Assembly: GCA_032718475.1 (NCBI GenBank)
Contig: JAUCBJ010006644.1
Span: 1-51,487 of the forward strand
Length of the DNA stretch: 51,487 nt
Source: Nemertoderma westbladi
Lineage: Eukaryota > Xenacoelomorpha > Nemertodermatida > Nemertodermatidae
Reading direction: 5' to 3'
Every line of letters begins with the position of its first letter. The first letter of the stretch is position 1. The notes under the pieces were generated by a model. It searched no databases. It had not been told where the DNA came from and saw only the letters and a program-made list of their open reading frames with translations. Made by a program: the position numbers and the translations under genes. This document shows, piece after piece, positions 9,981 through 20,667 of this stretch.

Positions 9981-12227
9981 CTATCTGTTCCTCTGGGGAT
10001 AGTTCCCCCTGGCGTCCTCTTCCCTGGGTCGTTTCTTGGTTATCACCGTTCCTCTGGCATTATCCGCCTTCTGTTTTCGGACCTTCGCCGCCACCTCCCT
10101 GCTGATCCCGGTCGTTGGCTCCTTGGGCGCTGGTGTTATTAGTGCCCGATATCGCTTCGCCGGTGGCCCCTCAGAGTGGCCCGGTTGTCTCCCTCTGGTG
10201 GCGTCCCATAGGATCATTTTCATTGCCTTTGGTACGTGCTCCGCCAAGAAATCCCTAAACTCCCTTCGGTTGTCTGGCGTCCACCTGTCCAGATACCTTT
10301 GCGTGTTCATCACTCCAGCGTACGACGCCGCCGTTGCTACCTCTTGGTAGGTAAACGGTAGCCTCCGCTTTATGATTTCCATGTGAGTCTCCTGATTGAT
10401 AAGGAAGAAACCCCACTTAAATTCCTGGGCCTTCATGCGCTGGCGCGTCATGGCCCCGACGTCGGCCCACTCCTCGAACCTTGTGAACTTCTCCTCGTCG
10501 TTCATCCAGTCGCACTCGCGTCCGTAGTGTCCCCGAAAGTGGCACTTTGTACATCGATTATGCAACCGTGGGCATGCCCCCATCCTGTGGCTTTGTTCTC
10601 GACAGTAGAGACAAAAAGTTCCCTTTTGGAACCGGTAAAGGCAATTCTTTTCTTGGTGGGTCTGTCTCCCACAATAGTCGCAGCCGAGTACCAATGTCTC
10701 CCGTCCCACCTCGTCCTTCGTCCCAAGCGATCTCCGCGGTCTGTGGAGTCGCTGGTAGGCGAACTTCTCTACGTTGGCCTCTCTATCTACATCGATCTCT
10801 CCGCCCCTCTCGGGCATCGTCTCCCCGAATACTATCCGTGGTGCCGTCCCCGGTTGTTCGCCCAACCTGATGGTGCCCCCCGCGAAATCCATCGCCGGCT
10901 CCTCGTGCACCCAGGTCCGCTTTGTTCCCGCGAACATGCATCCCGATGTCTCCGACATCCCAAATGGTATCTTGCTCTTAATTGGACCACTCAGCGTCCA
11001 CCCGAATGGTGTTAATATGGCCACCGGGTCACTCTGCTTGTCTTCGCCGAAGACCGTTTGCATTCTTTCGTGGGCTGTTGGGCAGTCCATACCTACTATG
11101 ATGGATACCTTCCTAACGTCCACGTCTGGGATTGAGAAGTCAATGTTGTCCAGGAATTTGTACTGCTCAACCTCGATGTTGGTTGGCCGCCTGGCATTGA
11201 TATTAATTGACTCTATCACTTGAATGGGGTCGATGGTTGCCCCATAGTCGCATCCTGGTGCCACTGCTGTAATTGCGCACCGTCCTGTTCTCATCTCCAG
11301 GACCTCATCTTTGCTAGAGATGGTTGTTACCGCCATCCTGCTCGGCCTCGTTCTCAATCCTATCTCCACGGCCACCCATTCCTCGATTAATGTGAAGGCA
11401 GCTCGACTATCAACCAGCATTAGTGTTGTTACTGATCGATTGCCTTCCCCGATCACTCGCACTGGTACTACTCCGAGTAGCACCGTTCCCCTCTTCTTCG
11501 CCCCTACTGTGCTCGTCGCCATCGTTTGGCCTCTCCTTTGACCAAATTTCATTGGCTTCTCCTTGCACTCCCTTGCTCTATGTCCACTCATTACACATCG
11601 CGAGCAGATTTTATTGCTGAACGCATAATCTATCTGATCCTGCCTGGGTAGCGCCTGCCAGTACCTGCAGTTCATAGTTTGATGAAGCGCATTTGCGTGT
11701 AGCTGACATTTGCTCTTTGGGTCGTAGCCTTCTTTATACAGTGCATTGCGTATCGCGGTTGCGTTCGTACCGAAGTCCCTACTATTCTTATTGTTTGGGT
11801 TTTGCCTACTGGACGTACTGGGGTTATGTTTATTTGTGCTGTTATTGTTTCCCTGTCCGTTCCATGATGTTGTCTTATTCTCGGCTAGCTGTGGACTTGC
11901 AGTCCCCTGCGTCGCTGCATATGGCAATGATTGCCTGAGTCTCGGTAATGCGTTCGATGTGTTGTGCTCTGGTTTCGGTCTATGGTAGTCTGTCTTCGGT
12001 CCCTTTCCCAGGCTGTCTTCGCTATAGACTGGGTCAGTTATTAGTTCAGCCTCGTAGTTTAAGAAGTTTGACATTTCTTCTAAACCCGGTTCCGCACCCT
12101 TCTTATCTCGAGTGGAGAAGGCAATTTTCCTCCACTTGTTGCGCAGCCAGTTTGGTAGTGCCTGCGCTATCGTGGTGATGTTGTTGGACGCATTGAGCTC
12201 GTACGGTGTGTCTAGCGTCTTCAGCAC
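9981..12227 (-). pseudogene. BEL copy 1 chimeric ORF: Gag/protease part of pol fused in frame to ORF4 zinc knuckles
   Basis: There are 748 open codons. The N-terminal part matches Pol of copy 2 (end of the DUF1759-like region, a CCHC knuckle CSRCVMSGHRAREC, retropepsin-like domain) up to the residues CMFAGT. Then, at about 10921, it switches without a stop to the C-terminal part of ORF4, which has three CCHC knuckles. The junction has only about 1 bp of shared sequence, and the missing segment does not have GT...AG ends, so a deletion or template switch is likelier than splicing. The protease motif is DSR, where copy 2 has DSG, which should abolish activity. The reading frame upstream is broken by a 1-bp insertion near 12290. 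The frame starts in mid-domain, so no true start codon is claimed. Confidence 0.85.
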
Positions 12228-12426
12228 GATTAGCGCCTTTTCGACTTTGTTAGCGAACGTCTTAATGCTAACGGGATTATCCTGTAGGCCACCGCGATGT
12301 TATGCCTCTCAGCGTCTGCCTGATGATCTTGGCCGGGTGCCCGTATTCCCTATCCAGTGCCCGCCATGCTGTCGTGAAGCCGCCCTCTATTCCTTGATAT
12401 TGCCTCACGATGTCGTATGCTGGGCC

Positions 12427-12897
12427 TCACGTGTACACTTGTAGATACTTTAGGCACTCCGCCTGCGTCAAGTTTTTTGTTAGTATTTCGTTACTATACA
12501 TTCGCCGAAACTGTAGATATTCTTCCGGCCTACTCCCATCGAATTTGCATGGTTCCACGGGTGGTAGCTCGATCCTCGTTTTCAACGCATCGATCAATGT
12601 GGCCATCCCCATCGCCTGCGCTTCCAATGGATTCGACGGGTGCTGTATAGTTTCACCTGTCTGGTGCGTTCCGTCTGTCCTATTTCTTGACTTTCTCTGG
12701 CTTTGGTATGTCATCGGGGGTAGCGGCCCCCTCCATATATCTGTGTCACACGACCTGTTTTCGTCCAAGGGTCTCGTTGTTCTTGCTACTATCGGGGTAT
12801 ATTGTTGATATTGTGATGGGGGAATGTCACCCTGTCCCCCCCCCCCACCGGTATGTTTGGTACTGGGGTTGATGTTAATATGTTGGGGCCCATACAC
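12427..12897 (-). pseudogene. BEL copy 1, start of pol (DUF1759-like), ended by nonsense mutation
   Basis: This matches the first ~95 codons of Pol of copy 2 and extends upstream across the poly-G tract at the ORF2/pol boundary. The TGA at 12427-12429 arises where copy 2 has GGA (VYTGGPAYD there), a single G-to-T change on the coding strand. Downstream the same frame resumes until the frameshift near 12290. Normally this region is the capsid-like/peptidase-associated part of BEL/Pao polyproteins. Confidence 0.85.
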
Positions 12898-13598
12898 CTA
12901 TCCGCAATAATTCCCCCCTCCCCTGGGTATATGTTATGTCCCTGCATGCTGTAGTCATACTGCTGTGCTGATACCGGTATAGGCCTATCAGCTTCTGGCC
13001 TACCCGTCGGTATGTATTCCGCGACTTCCGGGTTCAATCCCGTTGTCCACGCTATCCCATCGCCTACATTGCCTCTCTCAGTATGGCCTACGGTATGTGC
13101 AGTAAGGCCTACAGTATGTCCTACAGTCTGCATGTGTTGTTCGGGATTGAAGTTTATTCTTCTCGAATAATCCTCCCCGCGGCTACCGTATTCTCGATCG
13201 GTAGGTATATCCCGTCGGAAAGTTTCTCTTCGACCCCCCTCTCTACTGTCCTCATCTTCGTACCGGTACATCGCGTACCCCTCTCTCGGCGCGTAGTGTG
13301 CCTCGCCGGGTCGCATCTCTCCGGGGCGACGGCAATCTCCCGGAGTCCGACCCCACTGACTCTCCGTTCTCATCTCAACTACCGACGGCTCGCTATCCGT
13401 CCTCGCTCTTCTATCGTTCGCGGCGATACCTCTACTACTGTCTTCTCTTCTTCTCCTTTCAGTGGAGTATTCCCGCTCGTGAGATCTCTCGCCGACCTCC
13501 CGGTTAAACCCCACTCTTCTTCTTCCCTCTTCTGATCGGGCTCGACGCTTCGTCCGCCCTCTTACGACGTCAACCTGTCTCTCCCTGCTCGGTCGCAC
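12789..13598 (-). pseudogene. BEL copy 1, C-terminal part of ORF2 (Gag-like), truncated
   Basis: This aligns with the C-terminal ~270 residues of ORF2 of copy 2: RSSRERQ-like charged region, SEPSVVEMRTESQWGRTPGD, the EYGSRGEDYSRRINF block, then the HTVGLTAHTVGHTERGNVGD repeats. It ends in a different frame from copy 2 because the G tract is 11 G long here and 10 G there. The Asn-rich and N-terminal portions are lost at the truncation at 13635. The open frame begins where homology begins, so the apparent start is artificial. Confidence 0.85.
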
Positions 13599-13703
13599 GC
13601 CGCTGGGGATACTCGCAATCCCCCTATTACTTTCCTGACCAAATTGGTTTACTACGGAAGATCCGCAGTGGGCACACCTGAGCGGGTGTGGGCCACTCGG
13701 ACT

Positions 13704-14176
13704 AGGACTTTGTAATTATTTTGCAAATATTGGGACCATGCATTTTCTAACTTACAGGTTTCGTTGTATTGCTTGGATCAAACTTATCCTTTATTCTATA
13801 ATGCGTGGTATTTTACTCTCCGACATCGGTAGAGGTGAAGAGGTGTGTTGTTGGTCTGCCTCTGCGTCATTGGGGCGGGGGGGGGGGGGGGGGGGTGTGT
13901 TGGGGCAAGTGTCAGATTCATCTATTTGTGTTGATGGTTGGTGAGGATTCTACTTCTGGCTAGGTCTGGCCTAGAGTAGAAGCAGTTCCGCGGCAATAAT
14001 AATATTGCTCCTCAAAAGAGGGCCCTTACTGCATCAGGGACGCGTTTTTCGACAGAGCCCCGTCAGCTGAAACAGCCAGTGCCGCTAGTCGGTGGGGTTG
14101 ACTTGTTGACGAGAGGCTATTATGAGGCGCAATGGGATACGCATTGCGTATCTCCTTCTGTCAACCAATACTGGCC
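13704..14176 (-). repeat. Interspersed repeat family 2, right copy (inverted, no tandem array)
   Basis: Reverse complement of the left copy at 5285-6993, lacking its 1.25-kb central segment; the junction is near 13790-13796. It includes a poly-G tract (about 13878-13895) that matches the poly-C of the left copy. Sequences outside ggccagtattgg differ between the copies, placing the repeat end there. The 68 bp between copy 1 and this repeat (13636-13703) are unexplained. Confidence 0.75.
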
Positions 14177-14620
14177 TAAGATATATTTTTAAACATTTAT
14201 TTATTAATAATGCAATAACTGAATAACCAGATAACGGAAAGACAAATCGAATTGAAACTTTTAATTACTAATAATAATTGTGGTGAGAGGTGATTGGAAA
14301 TCAAGCATATATGTTATGTTATGGAGCACGCGTTGGTAGGCACAGGCAAATGAATTGATGTCTGTTGAGATGTTAGAAATGTTAAATGAGAAATGAGAAA
14401 TGTTAGTTAGTTTGTATTCTTTTTAAAGTTTTGACAGACTGACTGACTGACAGAAAGACCGACAGTCCGACAAACTAGATTAATGTAAACCTGAAAACTG
14501 ACATCAGAAATGAAATCAGTCCGTCTCTGGCATCCATTTCACACCCAGAGCGCGCGTCGCAGGTAATTTATCAAAATTGAGGTCTATTGCTTCTTTAGCA
14601 CGTCTATCGGATGGAATACA
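14177..14620. other. Non-coding stretch
   Basis: AT-rich, with a short (gact/gaca)n-like run at about 14433-14470. No gene was seen. Confidence 0.45.
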
Positions 14621-15262
14621 TTGAAACAGTTTATTTTTAAGGATGGATATGATATTAATGATATTCGTTTGCCAACATCAATATGCGCAATGTGTCGAAC
14701 GGTTCTGCATAATTATTCAAAAGGAATATTTACTCGTCAAATAAAACTTTTTGACCATTCTCTACTGGCCCAGGGACCACTAACCAGAAGTCAAACTGTA
14801 GATAATGATAATTGTGAGTGCTTGGTTTGTAACTTTGCACGCCGTTCTGCCCTTAACACCATCCCAACTGCAGATATTTTACCAACTACTACTGTTTCAC
14901 ATCCTAAGAAAGGTCGGCCTTCTACGTCAGTTGATGTTTCATCTGGCGGATTTATTCCTCAACCAATCATGATCTGTAGTTACTGCCTCTCTCAACTTGG
15001 TCCAGGGCTGAAACATGTAGGGTTCGTTTTCTTCTTCCGGATCCATTGGTAATGGTATGGCTAATCCACCATGGCAAAAGATGGAAAGCAAAGTTATCCT
15101 TAGGAAAACCATTGCCTTTACCATTGCAAGGGCAACTGCATGTAACACTACAGCAATTGAGAACTTCTTCCAATTATATGAGTCGAAAGTTAAAGAATTG
15201 GGAATAGAAGACAATGGAAGAGAGTTCCCGCCTAACATCATATTTAATGGATCCGGAGTTTA
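14621..15262 (+). pseudogene. Cysteine-rich uncharacterised protein, decayed
   Basis: The first segment (14621-15052) encodes paired cysteines in three places: LPTSICAMCRTVL, NDNCECLVCNFARRSAL and MICSYCLSQLGPGLKH. The spacing suggests zinc-binding modules. The arrangement recalls unannotated, probably transposon-derived proteins seen in cnidarian and other invertebrate genomes; this is from memory and unverified. After a stop, a second open segment (15057-15262, ...FPPNIIFNGSGV) may continue the protein in another frame. An upstream extension in the same frame is plausible, since translation is open before the called ATG. The frame break and isolation argue for a pseudogene or an exon. Confidence 0.4.
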
Positions 15263-15379
15263 GTTGGGATTTTGTTGGGTTTATTTTGTTGCTGTTGGAT
15301 TTAGTTGGGAAGTTTATTTTCTTATTTGGCACAAATCAAATATAAATAAGCATTCCGAGGACAACCAAAGTGGGGCTGC

Positions 15380-15580
15380 TTGGAACAAATTTTGTCATTA
15401 CATCTTATCATTGATTTTGCAATATATAAAAAATATAAATTATTTATTTGTTTTATAGATTTCTCTAAAGCATACGATAGGGTACCACGTAGCAAGTTGC
15501 TGGATGAATTAAGACTGTTAGTTAGGATGTGGAAAACGTATGCTATTTCCTTGTGCAGTTTTAAAATCCGCGACTATTGA
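15380..15580 (+). pseudogene. LINE-type reverse transcriptase fragment
   Basis: The peptide contains YKLFICFIDFSKAYDRVPRS followed by KLLDELRLL. F-x-DFSKAYDRVPR is the classic motif A region of non-LTR (LINE) reverse transcriptases, including a catalytic Asp. Only about 40 residues are recognisable. Neither the FADD box nor an endonuclease lies nearby, so this is a short relic, most likely 5'-truncated and then interrupted. The LINE clade cannot be decided from this stretch. Confidence 0.75.
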
Positions 15581-15728
15581 TGATCACAGATTGATCTCTG
15601 ATTCTCATACTCTTATAATTAATTTGCTTTTAAGAATATTATTATGTATGGGATTATTATAATAAATTTACCTGTAATAACAATCAATGGCGTCATCCCT
15701 GGTCCCGTAACACTTTAATAAATCTTTT

Positions 15729-15992
15729 GTGAACGGCCGTAAATTAAATGCCTGGGCCCATGTGGTTGAGGAACTCTATTGGTATGGAGATTGTGGGTGG
15801 CATGTAGTTGGGTGGGCAAAGTCAGCCACTAATGTGGAAGCGATGATGATGGCCGCCAGAATACACATCATCAGGATAGTGCCAACCAATCGGGAGCACG
15901 AATTTAGAACATATGTTGCCCAGGACGCTTCCCTCCATGTTGCCCAGGGTGCTCCCCGCCACATCGCCCAGGGTCAGGGTGCAAACCCCTAG
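15729..15992 (+). pseudogene. GW-exon family, copy 1, with minisatellite tail
   Basis: The open segment encodes LNAWAHVVEELYWYGDCGWH, then VVGWAKSAT, AARIHIIRIVPTN and FRTYVAQ. It aligns with segments at 19436 and 22105: HV-x-x-EL, GW-x-(I/V)-x-GW-x-K, AR-x-HI-x-R(I/V)-x-P, F-x-x-YVA. The downstream part (about 15917-16105) becomes a degenerate minisatellite of ~24-36 bp (gttgcccagg-tgctccc-ccac). No convincing acceptor was found just upstream. I do not recognise the domain. It may be an exon of a duplicated gene or of a transposon. Confidence 0.4.
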
Positions 15993-16360
15993 GTTGCCCA
16001 GGATGCTCCCATCCACGTTGCACAGGGTGCTCCCCGCCACGCCGTCCAGGGTCATGGTGTACACCACCAGGTCGCCCAGGACGCTTCCCTCCACCTCTAC
16101 AGTGTACATGGTATGGAAAATTTGGCTGAGGCCAGATTGGATAACCATAAGCCGATTACAGACCACCATGTCATGTTAGGGGCCTTAATGGCCATTGGAT
16201 AATGGAAGCAGATGGCGTAGGAATGATATAGGACTAATGTAGGAATGATATAATGTGGGAATATAATTTAGGCAGAGTCTTAGTCTTAGTTTTTCGGTAT
16301 GTAGTCTTAGTATGTATTCGCTGCGAACGACATCTTTCAAACTCGCTTCATATTTAAACT

Positions 16361-17756
16361 TATTCATAAAGTATGTCACGCAAATTTTTTTCCGATTTTT
16401 GGACCCCCCCCCCCCCCCCCCCCCCCCCCCTCTGTCACAAAGTGTCACACAAGCTCGACCCCCCCCCCCCCCCCCCCTCTGTCACATTAGACAATTTCTA
16501 ATAACCCACCCCCCCCCCCGCCCCGCCCCGACAAAAAATAATTATTGTAATAATACACAATGTTTGTTATGCCAAAATACAATATAAATTCAATTACTAT
16601 ATCTACATTTTCCCATGGGCACGTGAAAGTGTTCTTATTCTATATCAATAACAGGTATTACAGTGTTGGAGTCAATGGCTTTCTATGTCCTACTCAATTT
16701 ATCGATTATACTCAATGTTATTAAGTTTATTGTTTTCCTTAATTAATTTTTCCTTAATTAATTAAATCCATTCCGCATGCCATACATCTCAAGTGACACC
16801 AATCATCACTGCTCAACGAGAAGGACATCGGATCACCAGTGTATTTTATTAAATTACATACAGTATATGGTCTATATTCATCCGTCTGATGACCCCCCCC
16901 CCCCCCCCCCCCCCCCCGCCATCCCTATGGCTTTCCCCTAAATCTAGTTCTAGTTGTTGCTCACCTTCCAGGGAGTCTTGGGTCTGCTTTTCCTGACACC
17001 ACCCAGCGGCTGTTGTGGAATTTGTATCGACAGTCGTCTATTGGCGCCAAATCCATTAGAAGTATGTAGTTCGCGTCGGAATCCATTCCGGTAATTGTGT
17101 AGCGAATTGTCTTTGAACAACAGTCTTTGTAAAATTATTATAATTATAGCACGAATGAAAAAATGCCATAATTTAATTATGCGGAGCGTTTCGATTTATT
17201 ACATCAGTAATATCATAAGTAATATGTCGTAAAGTCCCGCAAAATTAAATAAAGTAATTTTTTTTCATTCTCGCTAGTTATAAGTTTTTTTACTACGATT
17301 ACGTTATCCAACTGGGACTTCAATAACAATAGTCTGAAAATGTTTTTTATAGTGGCCTACCGGGAATGTAATGTATATTAAGTTCGAAACGCAAAAATAA
17401 TCTAACAAAATTCGCGATCCTCCACCGATTATGTATTCCATGTGACGCCGCCATTCCAGCCACTTGTGTTCGAAAACAATTTAGGGTTTATTTTAGTGCC
17501 GATATGATAGGCTAGTTATTATACAGTTAATGGTCTGGGGGGAGGGAATTCATTAATAGAACATTACCTTATCTGATCACTCTAGGTTACCCACTCTTCT
17601 ACACAAGTGTGAAAGTCAAAGCCAAGCTAACATTAATAAAGCATAGAACATCGCCGTAACCGTCACAAAATTCGACACCCCCCTCCCCCTTCTGTCACAA
17701 AATGTCACTGAAGATCTAACCCCTCCTCCCCCCTAGTGCGTGACATACTTTATGAA
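16361..17756. repeat. Inverted-repeat-bounded segment with poly-C tracts
   Basis: A 20-bp inverted repeat, ttcataaagtatgtcacgca at about 16363-16382 against tgcgtgacatactttatgaa at 17737-17756, bounds 1.4 kb. Just inside each arm are C-rich tracts followed by (t)ctgtcacaaa-tgtcac. The very long C runs lie at about 16405-16430 and 16460-16477, with others at about 16508-16518 and 16893-16917. No transposase ORF lies inside. It may be a non-autonomous DNA transposon or two opposed solo repeats. No TSD was identified. Confidence 0.4.
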
Positions 17757-18223
17757 CGCCCCCTAATGCTTCATAAACGTCAATGGTAACGTCAATGGAC
17801 AGTGGAGCCCCCCACCCCCCCCCCCCCCATTTAATGAGCGATTCGTAACATGTGAACAGCTCCTTTATTACCATTCTCAGAAACTATTATAATTTCTTAT
17901 CTATTACTGTATATAATTGGTGGATTATTATTGAAGTTATTATGAAGTTAAGTGTATTAAAACCAAAAACAACAATAATCAAAACAAAAATTAAATCAAA
18001 TAAAAATAAAAATCAAATAAAAAAAATTAAATCAAATAAAAACAAAAAAAACACTATGAAATCGTTAAAGCAAACATTTTTTAGTAATAAGTAGGCTTTT
18101 GAAGTAATTATAGATATTAATTAAAGTATTTTCTAAAAAAATTAACTAACTTTATATAAAATTAAAAGAGTGTTAAAACAAAATTAAAAGAGTGTTAAAA
18201 CAAGTATACAGTGGATTATTATT
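17757..18223. other. AT-rich spacer
   Basis: A poly-C tract lies at about 17813-17829, followed by Lys/Asn-codon-rich A tracts and a 22-bp tandem duplication (aaattaaaagagtgttaaaac) ending near 18200. No gene is supported. Confidence 0.45.
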
Positions 18224-18580
18224 ATGGCTGACAAATACAGCGCAATAAATATCAGTCATTGCCGGGTAGCGATAACCCAAAATCACTTTGCTGAAGCAAC
18301 TGAGGAACTACCGAGACGAGAGATAACCGCGGTTCGGGGTCGCGGACAGGGCTGTCGACGAGGACGCAGTGGGAGAGCTTACAGACGTGTCGAGAGCGCG
18401 CAATACAGCGCGGCACCTTGTCACGGCGCGGGACAGACAAACAGCGCGGCACCTGGCAACGTCGCGGGAGCGTCGAAAGGCAAGGAAGTGCCGAACGGCG
18501 AGGAAGCACTGAACGGCGAAGAAACGGGAGTGGCCGAAATCGCGTCCACAGATGTGGCCGATAAGGATAAGATGGACTGA
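18224..18580 (+). CDS. Putative exon or small ORF, Arg/Gly then Glu-rich, unknown
   Basis: 118 codons from ATG (context ttattATGg) to TGA. GC content is clearly higher than the AT-rich flanks, which supports coding origin. The N-terminal 30 residues look ordinary. Then comes an RG-rich basic patch (VRGRGQGCRRGRSGRAYRR), a low-complexity segment with repeated SAAP-x-x-(G/V)AG, and an acidic tail with NGEEALNGEE. This composition suggests a disordered nucleic-acid-binding protein. The following open segment (18638-18837) could be the next exon of the same transcript. I do not recognise it. Confidence 0.4.
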   Translation: MADKYSAINISHCRVAITQNHFAEATEELPRREITAVRGRGQGCRRGRSGRAYRRVESAQYSAAPCHGAGQTNSAAPGNVAGASKGKEVPNGEEALNGEETGVAEIASTDVADKDKMD

Positions 18581-18637
18581 AGACAGTGCGACTACAGGCT
18601 ACAGACAGTGCTGTTACAGTACTATTTTTAATTGTAG

Positions 18638-18837
18638 ATTCGCCTAACCTCAGTTTGTACTGGGGTGATGTGTCAGGGCACGTATGGTTTGTTCCATCGT
18701 GTCCCTGTTATTCCACAACATATTCAAAGGAAAGGAGGTGGGTAATATCGACAGATATTGATATTCCACAGGCTGTCAACGAGAAGGGGTTGCCTCTGCA
18801 ACAGGAGCCCTTCAATTCGAACTCATTCACACTGTAG
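18638..18837 (+). CDS. Putative terminal exon, unknown protein
   Basis: A good acceptor (ctatttttaattgtag) precedes 18638, and the frame is then open to TAG at 18835-18837. The peptide includes NLSLYWGDVSGHVWFVPSC, WVISTDIDIPQAVNEKG and a Ser/Asn-rich end. It has the balanced composition of a folded domain with several Trp residues. I do not recognise the family. It lies 57 bp after the stop of the 18224-18580 ORF, so the two may be exons of one gene, but no donor was pinned down. Confidence 0.35.
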
Positions 18838-19435
18838 TTCATAGAAGGAGAGTACTTGAACGTTAGTAATTAGTTTATGAATATATTTAAACAGCATTGG
18901 TATTTTAGCATTGATATGTAATGTTTCCTAGATCAACTGTATGTATAGACAAATGGAATATAGGTTCAGTAAAACTTTGCGAGTTGAGTTGACTACCACA
19001 TAATTTTTCGTATTTGTAAAAAGTAGGCCTACTTCATGATAATTCACTTATGATAAAATTTTTTAAGAATGTCCAATTAATGTTTTTATATTAAATGAGG
19101 CTGTTAGTAGGACGCCTAATGCTGAATATTTTAATTACCATAATAGAACTTTTGAAAACGTACATTTATCAAAATTAAATAAGAATATCCGACATAAGAT
19201 TTCACACCTACGCCTGCACCAATAGCTACGCCCACACGCTACTGCATACATGTAAGCGTAAGGTCCCTATTACATGGTATGCAAATTCTAAGCCAAATTA
19301 TTTACACTTATATTAGTCGTCTGATAATTTTTTTAAGGCTAAGATGAGTTGGATGCTTACTTATAGTAGTAATAGTAACAATATTAAATAGTAGAACTTC
19401 GTATAATTATATTATTAAACTTCCTTCCAATATAG
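18838..19435. other. Non-coding stretch
   Basis: AT-rich and no gene is supported. The aagtaggcctactt-type palindrome at about 19021-19035 is a short motif repeated elsewhere in such genomes. Confidence 0.4.
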
Positions 19436-19644
19436 TGTATTGATCAGAAGATTAGCAATGAGGAGCTTCGTGCTCATGTTCAAGCGGAGGTCGCTCGCTA
19501 CGGGGGGAGGATGGGATATCTGTGGCTGGTTCAAGTCGTCGACTTCGATGGTGGATGAAATGGGTCAGCGGGTCTTTGAGCCGCTGAAGTTGCATATAAC
19601 GAGTGTGTCTCCAACACAACAGTTTGGTTACAGGCAGTGGGCAG
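19436..19644 (+). pseudogene. GW-exon family, copy 2, frameshifted
   Basis: The segment is bounded by a strong acceptor (acttccttccaatatag) and a donor-like CAG|GTATGC after 19644. In one frame it encodes EELRAHVQAEVARYGG, and in another it continues GGGWDICGWFKSSTSMVD and LKLHITSVSPTQQFGYRQW. The two halves align with copy 3 (22105-22470) but need a frame change at the g-rich stretch near 19500-19512. This is either a pseudo-exon or a sequencing error in a G run. Confidence 0.45.
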
Positions 19645-19659
19645 GTATGCAAATGCAAT

Positions 19660-20367
19660 TTATAATTAACTTATTTAGATTATAGCTTGCAGTAGCCATA
19701 TTTAAGTTTTCCAGTGGACAGAGTGACTGGTATTCCCCAGTTTATGAAAGCAAACCCTTTATACTGTATAAACCTTTTATATTAGAGTAATACTGAAGAA
19801 CTGTCCATTCTAAGTCAACCTGAACCGATGAGGTTGTCTTTGTGTTTTACAACAACCTCCCCTGTATCATAAACTCATCAACTCTCTACAAAAAGGAATA
19901 TCTATCGCGATCCGGAGATTCTATCGCTTACTTCAGAGTCGCAGTTTCTACGAACAGGAACCGCATTGCCTCATGAACCTATTGGGGTGGGTCGGTGACT
20001 GTCTGGGAGTGGGAAGCGACCGGTTGGAGGGTCGTAATAATATATTTTAATCTTAATAATAAGTATTCAACATCAATTATTTTATAAGTCTTGTCAATGT
20101 ATAAGATTGCTCTATAGGAAAAAAAACATTATAGGGGAAATTTTAGCAAATTGTGTTTATTTTAGCCGATAGACAAGATTACATGTTTACCAAGTTTGGT
20201 ATAATTTAGTCAGAGATTGAAAGAGTTACGATTTTAATGAGTTACGTTATTTTCTTCCTCTAAGACAGACGATTTCTGCAAATCCTTGACAAAAACAAAT
20301 ATTGTTTTCTGCATCAGATGTATCAAACATTCAGCAAGATATTGGAAATAAAAGTAAATTGAAATTG
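19660..20367. other. Non-coding stretch
   Basis: No gene, RNA gene or clear repeat was recognised. Confidence 0.4.
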
Positions 20368-20640
20368 TGCAATTATACTTCTAAACCTTTATGAACTGAA
20401 TAAAATTAACTGGAGTAGAGCAATTATATTTGACACCTTTATGAACTGAGTAAAAAAGTAACTTGAATTACTGCAATTATACTTGCTTGAGTAAAGCAAT
20501 TATATTTGGCATCTTTATAAACTGAGTAAAAAAGAAACTTGAATTACTGCAATTATACTTAATACCTTTATGAAATGTGTAAAAGTAACTGAAAGTAAAG
20601 CAATTATACTTGATACCTATATGAACTGAATTCGTATAAT
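20368..20640 (+). repeat. Degenerate ~60-bp tandem repeats
   Basis: Units built from gcaattatact(t), acctttatgaactgagtaaa and aagtaacttgaattact recur four to five times with small indels. Confidence 0.7.
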
Positions 20641-20667
20641 TGCATTGTATTTATTATATGTATATAT

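Larger units (their letters stand above)
8736..13635 (-). mobile_element. BEL/Pao retrotransposon copy 1, 5'-truncated with 6.3-kb internal deletion
   Basis: A minus-strand relative of the complete element at 27074-41330. It keeps a 3' LTR (8736-9267), polypurine tract, hairpin, the 3' end of ORF4, the first third of pol and part of ORF2. Homology stops at 13635 within ORF2, so ORF1 and the 5' LTR are missing. Relative to copy 2 it lacks the equivalent of 29249-35545 (RT, RNase H, integrase, minisatellite and the exonuclease part of ORF4). It also carries a nonsense change, a frameshift and a protease active-site change, so it cannot move on its own. Confidence 0.9.

Noticed and set aside
9981-12227. 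Splicing as the origin of the copy 1 fusion
   Set aside because: The segment missing relative to copy 2 lacks GT-AG ends on the element strand in either alignment of the 1-bp overlap.
5285-14176. A single large TIR transposon bounded by the repeat family 2 copies
   Set aside because: No target duplication outside the arms and the arms differ in content; two independent insertions fit better.
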